A DNA stretch of 45,342 nt from Streptomyces sp. UW30. Its GTDB lineage: Bacteria > Actinomycetota > Actinomycetes > Streptomycetales > Streptomycetaceae. This document shows positions 35,709 to 45,342 of the stretch, piece by piece; the first letter of the stretch is position 1, and the number at the start of each line of letters is the position of its first letter. Location: NCBI RefSeq assembly GCF_008042075.1, contig NZ_RDBN01000005.1:282549-327890 (forward strand), in the 5' to 3' direction. The position numbers and the translations under genes are program-made. The notes under the pieces were generated by a model that saw only the letters and a list, made by a program, of their open reading frames with translations, did no database searches and was not told where the DNA came from.

Positions 35709-36579
35709 TGCGGTCCATGGTGGCGCGGGGCACGGAGACGCAGCCGGCGGTGGCGCCGTTGCCGTTGACGTGAAGGAAGATGCCCGCGCCGCGGCCCGGG
35801 GTGGCGGGCCATCGGTTGAAGTTGATGACGAGCGCCTTGGCGTACTGGACGGGGTAGTTGACGAGGTGTTCGCTGCCGCGATCGCCGGACTCGGTGAGCG
35901 GGAAGTCCGCGCCCTGCTCGCCGTGCAGGGAGTTGTAGAACTTCGACTCGGGGTCCTGTACCCACCAGTCGTCGTCCGTGACCACGTGGTACGGCATGGC
36001 GGTGCCGCCGGCCACGTGACCGAACCCCTCGGTGATGGTGTAGGTGCCGGTGGGCGTGGTGTACGTGCTCTGCTGCCGGGTGGCCCCGTCGGTCACGCCG
36101 TTGGAGCCGACGCGGGCGGCGCTGGTGCTGAACCGCGCCTTCCAGCCGGAGGATTCCTTGGCCCAGGCGGTCACGGTGGCGTAGGAGCCGCCGGCCTTCA
36201 CGGTGATCAGCTGGGTGGCGTCGCCCACCTCGGCCGGTACCGGGAAGTCGGGTGCGGCAGGGGCGGCCGGAGCGGCCGCCGTGTCACGGGATCCGCTCGC
36301 GGATCCGACGGTCCCGCTGGTGGCGCTGTCCGACGGGGAGGCGGACGCCGAGGGCGAGGCGGACGCGCGGTCGGACGCAGATGCGGAGGGGCCGGCGGAG
36401 GGGGAGCCGGAGGCGCTGGGCGATGCGGTGCGGGCGGCGGGCTCCTCGGGTGACCGTGACACCTCCACCGAGTCGGCGGCCGTGGTCTGCTGGTCGTCCT
36501 GCCCGGCGCAGGCGGAGGTCATCGCCAGGGCGCTGAGGGCTGCGGCGGTGATCAGAACCTGCCGGGGAAGGGCTTGCAC
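35659..36579 (-). CDS. L,D-transpeptidase (YkuD) lipoprotein
   Basis: This 306-aa protein has a lipoprotein signal with lipobox MTSAC, a 75-residue low-complexity Ser/Ala/Pro-rich stalk (SPSASGSPSAGPSASASDRA), and a YkuD-like domain at about 110-306. The catalytic block is HVNGNGATAGCVSVPRATMD, with Cys at residue 280 and the preceding His. Upstream motifs are TPTGTYTITEGFGHVAG and MPYHVVTDDDWWVQDP. L,D-transpeptidases make 3->3 cross-links in peptidoglycan, and here the stalk spans the wall. It is followed 35 bp upstream by the MmpS-like gene on the same strand. Confidence 0.9.
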   Translation of the reverse strand: MQALPRQVLITAAALSALAMTSACAGQDDQQTTAADSVEVSRSPEEPAARTASPSASGSPSAGPSASASDRASASPSASASPSDSATSGTVGSASGSRDTAAAPAAPAAPDFPVPAEVGDATQLITVKAGGSYATVTAWAKESSGWKARFSTSAARVGSNGVTDGATRQQSTYTTPTGTYTITEGFGHVAGGTAMPYHVVTDDDWWVQDPESKFYNSLHGEQGADFPLTESGDRGSEHLVNYPVQYAKALVINFNRWPATPGRGAGIFLHVNGNGATAGCVSVPRATMDRIMSWMTPAAHPRIAIG

Positions 36580-36614
36580 GGGGAACTCCTTGCTGGGCGG
36601 TAAGGCGGGTGGGG

Positions 36615-37082
36615 TCAGCTCGCGGTCGCGGGCCCGGCGGGCAGGGCACCGGTGCAGGTGGCACGGCCGAACGTGCCGCTGGCCGTGGCGCTTTGGACGT
36701 GCCGGCCGCGGATCGCGAGGGTGCAGCGGGCCTGCCCGCCCTTCTCGGTGAGCACGATGCTGACGATCGGGTCCCGGCCGACGGGGACGTCGACGGTCTC
36801 GCGCCAGGGCAGGGCGGCGGCTTTGACGACGGTGGCCGTTCCGGCTTCGCTGCGGGCCTGGTAGGTGATGTCGGCGGAGCCCTCGCCCGTCACCTCGTAG
36901 GTCACAGAGGCGGTCGGGACGCTGCGCTCGGACTGCTTGTCACCGCCCTCGCCGGAGTCGACGACGCCGTACACGACGAGCCCCGCGCAGGCGGCCAGTA
37001 CCGCGCCCGCCACGACAATGCCGGACCGGTCCGCGCGCCGGAAAAGCGATGGCGTTGCGGATTCCCGTGTGTCGCCGGCCAT
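36615..37082 (-). CDS. MmpS-like membrane-anchored protein
   Basis: This 155-aa protein has one N-terminal membrane helix (GIVVAGAVLAACAGLVVYGV) and an extracellular beta-sandwich (SVTYEVTGEGSADITYQARS, VKAAALPWRETVDVPVG, SIVLTEKGGQARCTLAIRG, GTFGRATCTGALP). The order 'VTYEV-G-ADITYQ', 'LPW' and two Cys is that of MmpS proteins, which partner MmpL RND transporters. No mmpL is in the window. ATG 37082 has an AAGGGGGAA SD. A longer start at 37112 is unlikely. It is 35 bp before the L,D-transpeptidase gene and probably co-transcribed with it. Confidence 0.78.
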   Translation of the reverse strand: MAGDTRESATPSLFRRADRSGIVVAGAVLAACAGLVVYGVVDSGEGGDKQSERSVPTASVTYEVTGEGSADITYQARSEAGTATVVKAAALPWRETVDVPVGRDPIVSIVLTEKGGQARCTLAIRGRHVQSATASGTFGRATCTGALPAGPATAS

Positions 37083-37340
37083 GGAATTCCCCCTTCGAAT
37101 ACGGCTGCTCAAGATGAATCGACGGGGTTATACATGACGCTGTCCGCCGATGGCCAGTGGGGGAACATATCGGACACTCCACGGTCTCCGCACGGTCAAT
37201 GGTCCGTATTGTCCACGGACTTGACACGGCGTCACCAAAATGAATAGAAACCCGGCGCCCCTGCCCATGGCCTCGTTTCCCATGGGTGGGACGAATTCTG
37301 GCGGCATGTTTATGCCATGGCGCACGAGGAAAGGTTTGGC
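37083..37340 (+). promoter_or_regulatory. Control region between MmpS-like and RHS genes
   Basis: The 258 bp are comparatively A/T-rich. A good -35 TTGACA lies at 37221-37226. The -10 on the plus strand is weak (AATAGA, 37243-37248). The SD GAGGAAAGG (37326-37334) precedes GTG 37341. CCATGG occurs four times in 37265-37320, without obvious meaning. It must also hold the divergent promoter of the MmpS-like gene, which I could not identify. Confidence 0.45.
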
Positions 37341-40300
37341 GTGAAATCCGGACTGGGCAAGCTGATAGCGTGCCTGGTGGTAGCCGCGGTGACGAGCACC
37401 GCGTTGCCCCAGGTCGCGTATGCGGCGCCCGCTGATGACGGTGACGACAAGGGGATTTTCGACACCGTCAAGGGCTGGTTCGCGGATGACGACGAGGACG
37501 GCGGCGGACTGGACGAGCCGCCGTCCCATGACGAATTGGATATAGCGGATCGGGAGAAGGTTTCCTGGCCCAAGAACGACCCGAAGGCGAAGCGGGTCAG
37601 GGAGCTCTCGGGTAAACGAACGGCAAACGCGCGGTTCTGGCAGCTGTCGGACGGACGTGTCGAGGCGGAATTGTCGGCGGTGCCGACGTCCTACCGCTCG
37701 GGGTCGGGCAAGAAGAGGTCCTGGAAGCCGGTCGATACGACGGTCCGCGCGTCGCAGGCGAAGGGTTTCGCGTTCGCCAACACGACGAATGAGGGCCGCA
37801 GCTGGTTCGGCGCCGAGGCGGACAGGCTGGTGCGGTTCCAGTCACCGGACGGCCGCTCGGTCACCCTCGGCGTCGAGGGCGCGGCCCGCGCGCTGAAGCC
37901 GTCGGCCAAGGGCTCCACGGTCACGTACAAGGACGCGGTGCAGGGCGCTGACGTGCAGTACGTCGTGGGTCCGGGCCGGGTGAAGGAGAACATCACCCTC
38001 GCCGAACGCCCGGACGGCCCGCTGAAGTTCACCTTCACGCTGGACACCGACGGGCTCATACCGAAGGCCCGCAAGGACGGCTCGATCGCGCTGTACGGCG
38101 AGCTGCCGAACACGCCGGTGATGGTGATCCCGGCGCCGTACATGACGGACGCGAAGAAGCGGGACGCCTCCGTCTTCGGCCGGACCTACAGCACCAAGGT
38201 CACCCAGAAGCTGACCAAGGACGGCAAGTCCTGGAAGCTGACGGTCACTCCGGACGCGAAGTGGCTGGCGTCGAAGGACCGCCAGTACCCGGTCGTCATC
38301 GACCCGACGATCACCATCGCGCCGTCACCGTCGCAGTCCCAGGACACCATGGTCCTGTCGGACCAGCCGTCGACCAACTTCAACACCACCTGGAAGCTGT
38401 CGGCCGGCCGCACCTCCACCACGGCCAACTCCCGTTCTCTGATCAAGTTCCCGCTGGACGAGATCCCGTCGGGCACGAAGATCGACTCGGCGCGCCTGGA
38501 GATGTACTACGACCAGGCGCACACCACGGCCACCACGAACACGCAGATCGGTGTGTACCGGGCCACGAAGGCGTGGGACGAGACGACCGCGACCTGGGCC
38601 GGCACCAGCGACCTGGTGGGTGAGCAGTCGTCGACGTCGGTGCAGATCGACGACGAGGACGCGGGCACGGCGGCGGTCGGGACGTGGGCGACCTCCGCCA
38701 CGACGGCCAACGCGGTCGGGGACACCTTCCGCTTCAACCTCGACTCGATCACGGGTGACTCCTTCACCTGGCCGATGCGGGTGCCGGAGACGGGCACCTA
38801 CCGGGTGGACGCGCACTATGTGCAGGGCGCCAACCGGGCCGTCGCCGCCCCCTACACGGTTACCGCGGCAGGCGGCGCGACCAGCACGTACAACGTCAAC
38901 CAGACCACCGGCACCGGCGGCGTGTGGACCTCGCTCGGCGGTGACACCAACGAGCTGACCTTCAACAAGGGCGGCGCCTACAAGGTCGAGCTCAAGGACA
39001 CCTCGGTGCCGACCAGCCAGGCGCTGGTCGCGGACGCGGTGCGCCTGGTCGACCCGGCGAGGATCACCAAGTCGGCGGGTCAGTACAACCGGTGGCACAG
39101 CTTCCCGGTCGGCGACACCGTGCAGAAGTGGGTCGACGGCACCGCCACGAACCACGGCTTCGTCCTGAAGGCCACCGACGAGGCGGCCAACCCCCTCGGC
39201 GGCCCGCGCTACGAGTCCGGTGACGGCGACTACGGCGGCGAGACCGCCACGATCCCGCGGCTGACCGTGACGTACGGCAAGGTCGGCACGACGCTGAACT
39301 CGCCGACGGTGATCCATGGCACGGGCCCGGAGCTGTCGTGGAAGGCCTACTCCAACACCACCGGCGATGCGGACCTGAACATCGCCGAGTACCAGCTGCA
39401 CCGCTCCACGCAGCAGGCGTTCACGCCGTCCGCGGCCACGCTGATCGCGCCGATCGACAAGGCCGCGACGACGTACACGGACACCACCGCGACCCCGACC
39501 CCGGACTCCTCCTCGGCGGAGATCGGGCGGTCGTACTACTACCAGATCGCGGTGAAGACGGCCGACGGCCAGCTGCTCGGCTCGCCCACCCGCATCGTCG
39601 GCGTGCCGAAGGCGGGCCGCACGATGAAGCTGATCCAGGGCACCGCGGCCGGCAACACGGACACCACGCTGTCCTCCGCGACCCCGACCACCAACCTCGA
39701 CACCATCGACTCGGCGGGCGCGGGCCAGAACTGGCTGACGGTGGGCAACAATTCGCCCACGTACGGCAAGACCCGCTCGGTCATGAAGTTCCCCACCAGC
39801 GACCTGCCCACCACCGCCACGGTGCTGGAATCGCGGCTGTTCATGTGGGGCGCGGAGACCACCACCGACACCAACGGTGCGATCTACGAACTCCACGGCC
39901 TGACAAGGGACTTCAACGAGACTCAGGCCACCTGGAACAGCGCCGCCACCGGCACGGCGTGGACGACGGCCGGCGGCGATTTCTCCGCCACGGTCTCGGA
40001 CACCGTCGCCTCCGTCTCGGAGGTGGGCCGGCACTGGTGGGACGCCACTTCGCTCACCCAGGGCTGGGTGAAGACCCCGACGTCCAACAAGGGCGCCATG
40101 GTCAAGCTCAAGGACGAGACGTCCACCGGCCCGCAGGAGCGGACGGTGTTCCTGGCCTCGGAGACGTCCGACCAGCAGCTCGGCCCGCTGCTGCGCGTGA
40201 TCTACGTCGACTCGACTACCGAGGACACGTACTACGCGCCGCAGACTCCGGCCCGGATGACGCCGAACTCGACGTACACGGTGGAGTTCACGGTCACCAA

Positions 40301-43300
40301 CACGACGAGTGCCGCCTGGGCGAGCGGTGAGCGGCAGCTGTCGTACACCTGGAAGCTCCCCGACGGCACGGACGTGACGACCGGCGGCAACCAGCTGTCG
40401 ACGGCGATTCCGGCGCTGTCTCCCGGCTCGTCGGCGACGATCCAGGCGCAGGTGAAGACGCCGATCAACTCGGACTCGGGCAGCAAGCGCACCGACTACG
40501 TGCTCGGCTGGGATGTGAAGAAGGTCTCCGACGGCAGTTGGCTGTCCGCCGGAACCGGCGGGATTCCGTCGCTGAAGCAGAACGTGGCCGTCGAGGACCC
40601 GACTTCCAACTCCCTCGGTCTGGAGAAGTTCTACTCCTACACCGGCAAGAACACCGGCGCCGGGTCGACGGTGATGAACAACCTGGCGTCGGGCAACACG
40701 GTGTGGTCGTACAACGCGTTCACCAACCCGGGGCGGGGTCTGACGACGTTCGCCAGGTTCGCGTACAACTCACTGGACACCTCCGACACGGTGCTCGGTC
40801 ACGGTTGGTCCGGTCAGGCGGCCGGTCCGATCCGCCTGGGCGCGCCGCTCGACTTCCACCCGAACCCCAACGCCAACGCGACGGAAATCCGCCTCCCGGA
40901 CGGTGACGGCACGACGCACGTCTTCACCAAGCAGGCAGACGGCACCTGGAAGGCCCCGGCGGGCGTCCACTACCGCGTCACCATGAAGGCGGGCCTGGAC
41001 TGCACCCCGAACAAGGACCCGATCCCGGACGCCTGGACGCTGATGCGCCCGGACGGCACGCGGTTCCTCTTCGGCTGCGATGGCTACCTGACGTCCGTTG
41101 TCGACAAGAACGGCAACACACAGACGTACACGTACGAGGAGCGCAAGTCCCGCAACAAGCCGACGAAGTTCCTCACGTACATCACCGACCCGGCAGGCCG
41201 GCAGTCGATGAAGATCGACTATTACCGGAAGTACGAGAACAAGGGCGGCGTCGTCTCGGGTGACGCCACCTACACGTACATCACCGCCACGGGTGCCAAG
41301 GCCACTGGCACCAACCTGAACGAGCCCAAGATCTACGACCACGTCAAGTCCATCACGGACATCTCGGGGTCGGTGACGGGCCTGCCGACCCGCAAGATCT
41401 CCTTCTACTACACGACCACGGGTTTGCTGGGCTGGATGACCGACGGCGAGGGTTCCTCCCAGCCGAAGGACTTCAAGTTCACCTACGACTCCACCCAGGG
41501 CAACAAGAACGTCAAGCTGGTCAAGATCACCGACCCGCGCGGCAAGGGCACCGACCTGGCGTACTACGCGCCGCAGGCGGGTGACGACCCGAAGTACCAC
41601 TGGTGGACCAAGACGATCAAGGATCGGCTGGGCTACGACACGGGCTTCGGGTACGCGGCGAACACCACGAACACGAAGTTCACCGACACCACTGTCACGG
41701 ACGCCGAGACGCACGCCACGAAGTACGTGACGGACGACTTCGGCCGCCCGGTCCAGACGACCAACGCCAAGTCCCAGACGGCGAAGATGAGCTGGGACGC
41801 GGACAACAACGTCACGTATCTGGAGGAGGACAACGGCGCCAAGACCGCGTACTGCTACGACCAGAAGACGGGGTATCCGCTCTGGCAGCGGGATGCGGAG
41901 AACAACAAGACCGGGGTCCCGGACCAGACGGCCACCTGCGTCACGGACACCACCAAGTGGCCGGCCAACGCCGCGAAGTACGAGTACCAGACGCGTGCCG
42001 ACGGCTACTCCGCCGATCTGTTCCGCAAGACCTCTCCCGAGGACCGCAAGTGGCAGTTCGGCTATGACACCTTCGGCAACGTGAAAACGGTCACGGACCC
42101 CAAGGGTGTCGCGACCACGACGGTGCCGGACGACTACACCACGAAGTACGACTACGACTCCTACGGCCAGCTGACCAAGGCGACCGACCCCAACAGCCAC
42201 GCCACGACGTACAGCGGCTTCGGGGCTACCGGTTACCCGGACACGATCACCGACGCGAAGTCGAACGCGACGAGGTTCGTCTACGACGAGCGCGGTCAGG
42301 TCACCCAGGTCACCGACGCCAACAGCAAGGTGACCACGCAGACGTACGACACATTCGGACGTCCGTTGGTCAACACCGCACCCAAGGACACGGGTGTCGT
42401 GATCACGACACCGGCGCCGGTGTACGACGAGAACGACAACGTCACCAAGTCGACGGCGCCGAACGGCGCGATCTCCACGGCGGTGTACGACAACGCGGAC
42501 CAGGTCACGTCGGCGACGGCGCCTGCGAATAACCTGACCAGCCCACGTGCCACGACGTACACCTACGACAAGATCGGCAACCTGAAGACGACGACCGAGC
42601 CCAAGGGCACGGCAACGACGACGGACACCACCGACTACGTCACGACGAACTACTACGACGAGATCGACGAGCTCACCTCCGTGGTCAACGCGAAGGGCGA
42701 CAAGGTCTCGTACGAGTACGACAACGTCGGCAACGTCACCAAGGTCATCGACCCGAAGAAGAACGCCACCACCGACACGACCGACTTCACGACCAAGACC
42801 GACTACGACCTGGACCACCGGGTCACGGTTGTCACGGACGCGGCGGGCAAGACCACGAAGCGTTCCTACGACAAGGACTCGCTGGTCGTCTCGACGACGG
42901 ACGCGGAGAACAACACCACGACCGTCATCTACGACGAGCGCGGCAAGAAGACCGAGGTCAAGGTCCCGCACGACGGCACGTCGACCATCACGTACCGCAC
43001 GACGAAGTTCGAGTACGACCAGGTCGGCAACACCACCAAGGTGATCAGCCCGCGTGCCGTCGCGGCCGGTACGACCACCGCGTTCACCGCCCGTACCGAG
43101 TACGACGAGCTGAACCGGCCGGCCAAGCAGTACCAGCCCTACGACCCGGCGGACAGCCGCTACAACGACCCGAACGTCTACAGGGAGACGGCATACGACA
43201 AGGTGGGCCGGGTGGCGAAGACCTCGCTGCCGCCATCGGACGGTGAGACGGTCCGCAACGACACCACCTACAGCTACTACGACAACGGCTGGGTGAAGGC

Positions 43301-45342
43301 GTCCACCGACCCGTGGGACATCGCCACAACGTACGACTACAACGAGCTGGGCCAGCAGACCAAGCGCACCCTGACCTCGGCGGGCGGCTCCACGGACCGC
43401 ACCATGACGTGGTCGTTCTACCCCGACGGCTCACTGAAGTCCCGCGCGGACGACGGCGTCCCGGTCGGCAAGTCGGTCGCCCTCGTCGACAACTCCGACA
43501 CCCAGAACACCGCCAAGACCGGCACCTGGACGAAGGGAGACATCACCGGCCAGCAGGGCTACAACCACGAGACCCACACGGCCGCCACGGGCACGGACGC
43601 CTACGCATGGACGCTCAACATCCCCAAGGACGGCACGTACGCCACGTACGTCAAGTTCCCGAAGGTGACGGGCGCCGCGACCACGGCCAAGTACACGGTG
43701 ACCTACGACGGTGGGACGGCCGACAAGACGATCGACCAGAACGCCACCGCCAACCAGGGCACCTGGGTCTCGCTTGGCTCCTACGCCTTCAAGCAGGGCA
43801 ACGCGGCCAAGCTGCAGCTGTTCCAGAACAGCGGCGGAGTCGTGGTCGCCGACGCGGTCAAGCTCGTCCGCGACACCAGCGGTGACCCGGCGGACACGGA
43901 GAAGACGAACTTCGCCTACTCCTATGACCTCAACGGCAACCTGACCCAGATCGATGACACCTCGTCGACCGCGAAGATCGACAACTACGCGATCACCTAC
44001 ACGGGGCTCAACCAGGTCCAGAAGGTCACCGAGAACCTGGCAGGGGTGGAGAAGAAGTCCACGTCGTACACGTATGACGCGGACGGCCAGCAGGACACCA
44101 TCACCCACCCGGACCAGTTCTCCAAGTACACGTACGACCTGCGTGAACTGGTCAAGACGGTCTCTGTCGGCAAGTCCGCCACGGACGCGTCGCCGAAGGT
44201 CACGTCGTACACGTACACCGACCGCAGCCTGAAGCTGAAGGAGACCAAGGCCAACGGCAACACGGTCGACTACACGTACTACCTGGACGCGGCGCTGAAG
44301 ACGTCGGCGGAGAAGAAGCCGAACGGCACCCTCGTCGACTCGCACACCTACGCCTACGACCCGAACGGCAACAAGTCGCAGGACGTGGCGAAGAAGATGA
44401 ACGCCGACAACCACTCGGCGTACCTCGACTCCACCACGGACTACACCTACGACCCGGCCAACCGGCTCAAGCAGTCGGTCAAGACCGGCAATGGCGCGGG
44501 CACCGAGACGTACGTCCACGACAACAACGCCAACGTCATCAGCCAGACGGTCAAGGACGTCACGACCAGCTACAACTACGACCGCAACAGGCTGCTCACC
44601 GCGACGGTCTCCGGCAGCACGGCGAACTACAACTACGACCCGTTCGGCCGCATGGAGACCATCACTTCGGGCGGCGAGGTCATCGAGCGGAGCGTGTACG
44701 ACGGCTTCGACCACGTCGTGGAGTCCCAGAAGAAGGACTCGGCGGGTGCGATGAAGTCGACGACCTACACCTTCGACCCACTCGATCGCACCAGGTCGAA
44801 GACGGCGGACGGCAAGACGACGGACTTCGAGTACCTGGGCCTGTCGAACGAGGTCCTGGACGAGAAGGTCGCCGGCACGCTGACCAAGTCGTACCAGTAC
44901 AGCCCCTGGGGCGAACGCCTGTCGCAGGTCAAGCACAACGGCGACGGCACGACCGAGGACAGCTACTACGGCTACAACGGTCACACCGATGTCGAGACCC
45001 TGACGGACGACAACGGCGACACCAAGGCCACCTACGGCTACACCGCCTACGGCAAGGACGACGACTCCGAGTTCACCGGCATCGACAAGCCCGATGCCGC
45101 AGACCCGACCAAGGAGGCCTACAACCCTTACCGCTTCAACGCCAAGCGCTGGGATGCCCAGTCCGGCACCTACGACATGGGCTTCCGCAACTACAGCCCA
45201 GGCCTCAACCGCTTCACCACCCGGGACATGTACAACGGGGCGCTGTCCGACATGCGTCTCGGCACCGACCCCTACACCAGCAATCGGTACGCGTTCGGCG
45301 GTGGCAACCCGACGAGCCTCGTCGAACTCGACGGGCACATGC
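37341..45342 (+). CDS. Giant secreted RHS-repeat protein (3' end outside window)
   Basis: At least 2667 aa, open to the window edge. GTG 37341 (SD GAGGAAAGG; ATG 37317 also in frame) gives a signal peptide (MKSGLGKLIACLVVAAVTST to VAYA-A). In order: a beta-rich N-terminal domain; DNRLRE-like module 1 (about 325-640) with a golvesin-like carbohydrate-binding module inside it (about 472-573, FTWPMRVPETGTYRVDAHYV); Fn3-like segment; DNRLRE module 2 (760-955); beta domain (970-1073); many RHS/YD repeats (YDERGQVTQVTDANSK, YDNVGNVTKVIDPK and others); a second golvesin-like module (2079-2180) inside the repeats; and the RHS core (YRFNAKRWDAQSGTYDMGFR, NYSPGLNRFTTRDMYNG, NRYAFGGGNPTSLVELDGH). The toxin or variable tip should follow directly after that last motif, beyond the window. 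RHS shells encapsulate a C-terminal toxin or adhesin. Confidence 0.92.
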   Translation, partial: MKSGLGKLIACLVVAAVTSTALPQVAYAAPADDGDDKGIFDTVKGWFADDDEDGGGLDEPPSHDELDIADREKVSWPKNDPKAKRVRELSGKRTANARFWQLSDGRVEAELSAVPTSYRSGSGKKRSWKPVDTTVRASQAKGFAFANTTNEGRSWFGAEADRLVRFQSPDGRSVTLGVEGAARALKPSAKGSTVTYKDAVQGADVQYVVGPGRVKENITLAERPDGPLKFTFTLDTDGLIPKARKDGSIALYGELPNTPVMVIPAPYMTDAKKRDASVFGRTYSTKVTQKLTKDGKSWKLTVTPDAKWLASKDRQYPVVIDPTITIAPSPSQSQDTMVLSDQPSTNFNTTWKLSAGRTSTTANSRSLIKFPLDEIPSGTKIDSARLEMYYDQAHTTATTNTQIGVYRATKAWDETTATWAGTSDLVGEQSSTSVQIDDEDAGTAAVGTWATSATTANAVGDTFRFNLDSITGDSFTWPMRVPETGTYRVDAHYVQGANRAVAAPYTVTAAGGATSTYNVNQTTGTGGVWTSLGGDTNELTFNKGGAYKVELKDTSVPTSQALVADAVRLVDPARITKSAGQYNRWHSFPVGDTVQKWVDGTATNHGFVLKATDEAANPLGGPRYESGDGDYGGETATIPRLTVTYGKVGTTLNSPTVIHGTGPELSWKAYSNTTGDADLNIAEYQLHRSTQQAFTPSAATLIAPIDKAATTYTDTTATPTPDSSSAEIGRSYYYQIAVKTADGQLLGSPTRIVGVPKAGRTMKLIQGTAAGNTDTTLSSATPTTNLDTIDSAGAGQNWLTVGNNSPTYGKTRSVMKFPTSDLPTTATVLESRLFMWGAETTTDTNGAIYELHGLTRDFNETQATWNSAATGTAWTTAGGDFSATVSDTVASVSEVGRHWWDATSLTQGWVKTPTSNKGAMVKLKDETSTGPQERTVFLASETSDQQLGPLLRVIYVDSTTEDTYYAPQTPARMTPNSTYTVEFTVTNTTSAAWASGERQLSYTWKLPDGTDVTTGGNQLSTAIPALSPGSSATIQAQVKTPINSDSGSKRTDYVLGWDVKKVSDGSWLSAGTGGIPSLKQNVAVEDPTSNSLGLEKFYSYTGKNTGAGSTVMNNLASGNTVWSYNAFTNPGRGLTTFARFAYNSLDTSDTVLGHGWSGQAAGPIRLGAPLDFHPNPNANATEIRLPDGDGTTHVFTKQADGTWKAPAGVHYRVTMKAGLDCTPNKDPIPDAWTLMRPDGTRFLFGCDGYLTSVVDKNGNTQTYTYEERKSRNKPTKFLTYITDPAGRQSMKIDYYRKYENKGGVVSGDATYTYITATGAKATGTNLNEPKIYDHVKSITDISGSVTGLPTRKISFYYTTTGLLGWMTDGEGSSQPKDFKFTYDSTQGNKNVKLVKITDPRGKGTDLAYYAPQAGDDPKYHWWTKTIKDRLGYDTGFGYAANTTNTKFTDTTVTDAETHATKYVTDDFGRPVQTTNAKSQTAKMSWDADNNVTYLEEDNGAKTAYCYDQKTGYPLWQRDAENNKTGVPDQTATCVTDTTKWPANAAKYEYQTRADGYSADLFRKTSPEDRKWQFGYDTFGNVKTVTDPKGVATTTVPDDYTTKYDYDSYGQLTKATDPNSHATTYSGFGATGYPDTITDAKSNATRFVYDERGQVTQVTDANSKVTTQTYDTFGRPLVNTAPKDTGVVITTPAPVYDENDNVTKSTAPNGAISTAVYDNADQVTSATAPANNLTSPRATTYTYDKIGNLKTTTEPKGTATTTDTTDYVTTNYYDEIDELTSVVNAKGDKVSYEYDNVGNVTKVIDPKKNATTDTTDFTTKTDYDLDHRVTVVTDAAGKTTKRSYDKDSLVVSTTDAENNTTTVIYDERGKKTEVKVPHDGTSTITYRTTKFEYDQVGNTTKVISPRAVAAGTTTAFTARTEYDELNRPAKQYQPYDPADSRYNDPNVYRETAYDKVGRVAKTSLPPSDGETVRNDTTYSYYDNGWVKASTDPWDIATTYDYNELGQQTKRTLTSAGGSTDRTMTWSFYPDGSLKSRADDGVPVGKSVALVDNSDTQNTAKTGTWTKGDITGQQGYNHETHTAATGTDAYAWTLNIPKDGTYATYVKFPKVTGAATTAKYTVTYDGGTADKTIDQNATANQGTWVSLGSYAFKQGNAAKLQLFQNSGGVVVADAVKLVRDTSGDPADTEKTNFAYSYDLNGNLTQIDDTSSTAKIDNYAITYTGLNQVQKVTENLAGVEKKSTSYTYDADGQQDTITHPDQFSKYTYDLRELVKTVSVGKSATDASPKVTSYTYTDRSLKLKETKANGNTVDYTYYLDAALKTSAEKKPNGTLVDSHTYAYDPNGNKSQDVAKKMNADNHSAYLDSTTDYTYDPANRLKQSVKTGNGAGTETYVHDNNANVISQTVKDVTTSYNYDRNRLLTATVSGSTANYNYDPFGRMETITSGGEVIERSVYDGFDHVVESQKKDSAGAMKSTTYTFDPLDRTRSKTADGKTTDFEYLGLSNEVLDEKVAGTLTKSYQYSPWGERLSQVKHNGDGTTEDSYYGYNGHTDVETLTDDNGDTKATYGYTAYGKDDDSEFTGIDKPDAADPTKEAYNPYRFNAKRWDAQSGTYDMGFRNYSPGLNRFTTRDMYNGALSDMRLGTDPYTSNRYAFGGGNPTSLVELDGHM

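Noticed and set aside
43431..45338. A 635-codon open frame on the minus strand opposite the RHS gene
   Set aside because: It is antisense to an RHS core with clear YD repeats, is rich in V/G/R/D, has no domain, and reflects codon bias in GC-rich DNA. The same applies to the long minus-strand frame at 40770-42971.

Overview
The window is high-GC DNA with strong third-position G/C bias, GTG/TTG starts, purine-rich Shine-Dalgarno (SD) sites and actinobacterial gene families (DUF6232, DUF6777-PASTA, DUF6313, SpoIIE/HATPase phosphatases, EccC, a long secreted RHS protein). A streptomycete chromosome, probably an accessory-rich part, fits best. Gene density is close to 90 %. I saw no rRNA, tRNA, CRISPR array or intact insertion sequence.

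Region by region: (a) 1-3394: two truncated genes meet at about 165 (a secreted-protein fragment on the minus strand and the C-terminus of a sensor kinase). A LuxR-type response regulator, a Flp pilin, a TadG-like protein, a lipoprotein and an OmpA-domain protein follow. This looks like the tail of a Tad pilus locus whose ATPase and platform genes are absent. (b) 3430-5577: a SorC-type regulator damaged by a duplication with an inversion, and an anti-sigma-like HATPase. Both genes are preceded by the same promoter and operator layout. (c) 5702-9025: small proteins sharing a GD-V-V-x-GDK motif, a DUF6777-PASTA membrane protein and a decayed eccC (type VII secretion ATPase). (d) 9001-12724: metabolic singletons (DUF192, luciferase-like monooxygenase, GNAT, DinB, methyltransferase) and an AlkZ-like gene broken by inversion and a 139-bp tandem duplication. 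(e) 12709-18872: two convergent SpoIIE-type phosphatases, one carrying an RpiR-like helix-turn-helix inside its first GAF domain, then a translationally coupled three-gene unit (DUF6313, CxxC protein, pentapeptide repeats). (f) 18865-31685: a secreted peptidase and, divergent from it across a Zur-box-like site, a ten-gene operon. The operon holds an ATP-grasp ligase, a DUF364 'heavy-metal chelation' protein, a cysteine-synthase-fold enzyme, a dipeptide epimerase, an MFS exporter, a methyltransferase and a complete Opp/Nik-type ABC importer. (g) 31686-37082: a strong terminator, a DUF2470 gene under an iron box, a GT-C-like membrane protein, a membrane molybdopterin oxidoreductase with a partner, an L,D-transpeptidase and an MmpS-like protein. 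(h) 37341-end: a giant secreted RHS protein, cut by the window edge just after its core.

The most promising unit is (f). Its gene content reads as a complete make, modify, export and re-import route for a small peptide-like metallophore, most likely for zinc, without NRPS or NIS enzymes. That reading is inference from gene content plus one operator-like site. Several regions (about 165, 3587-4430, 8680-8731, 12446-12724) carry duplications, inversions or truncations that could be real genome decay or assembly faults. Raw reads would decide.
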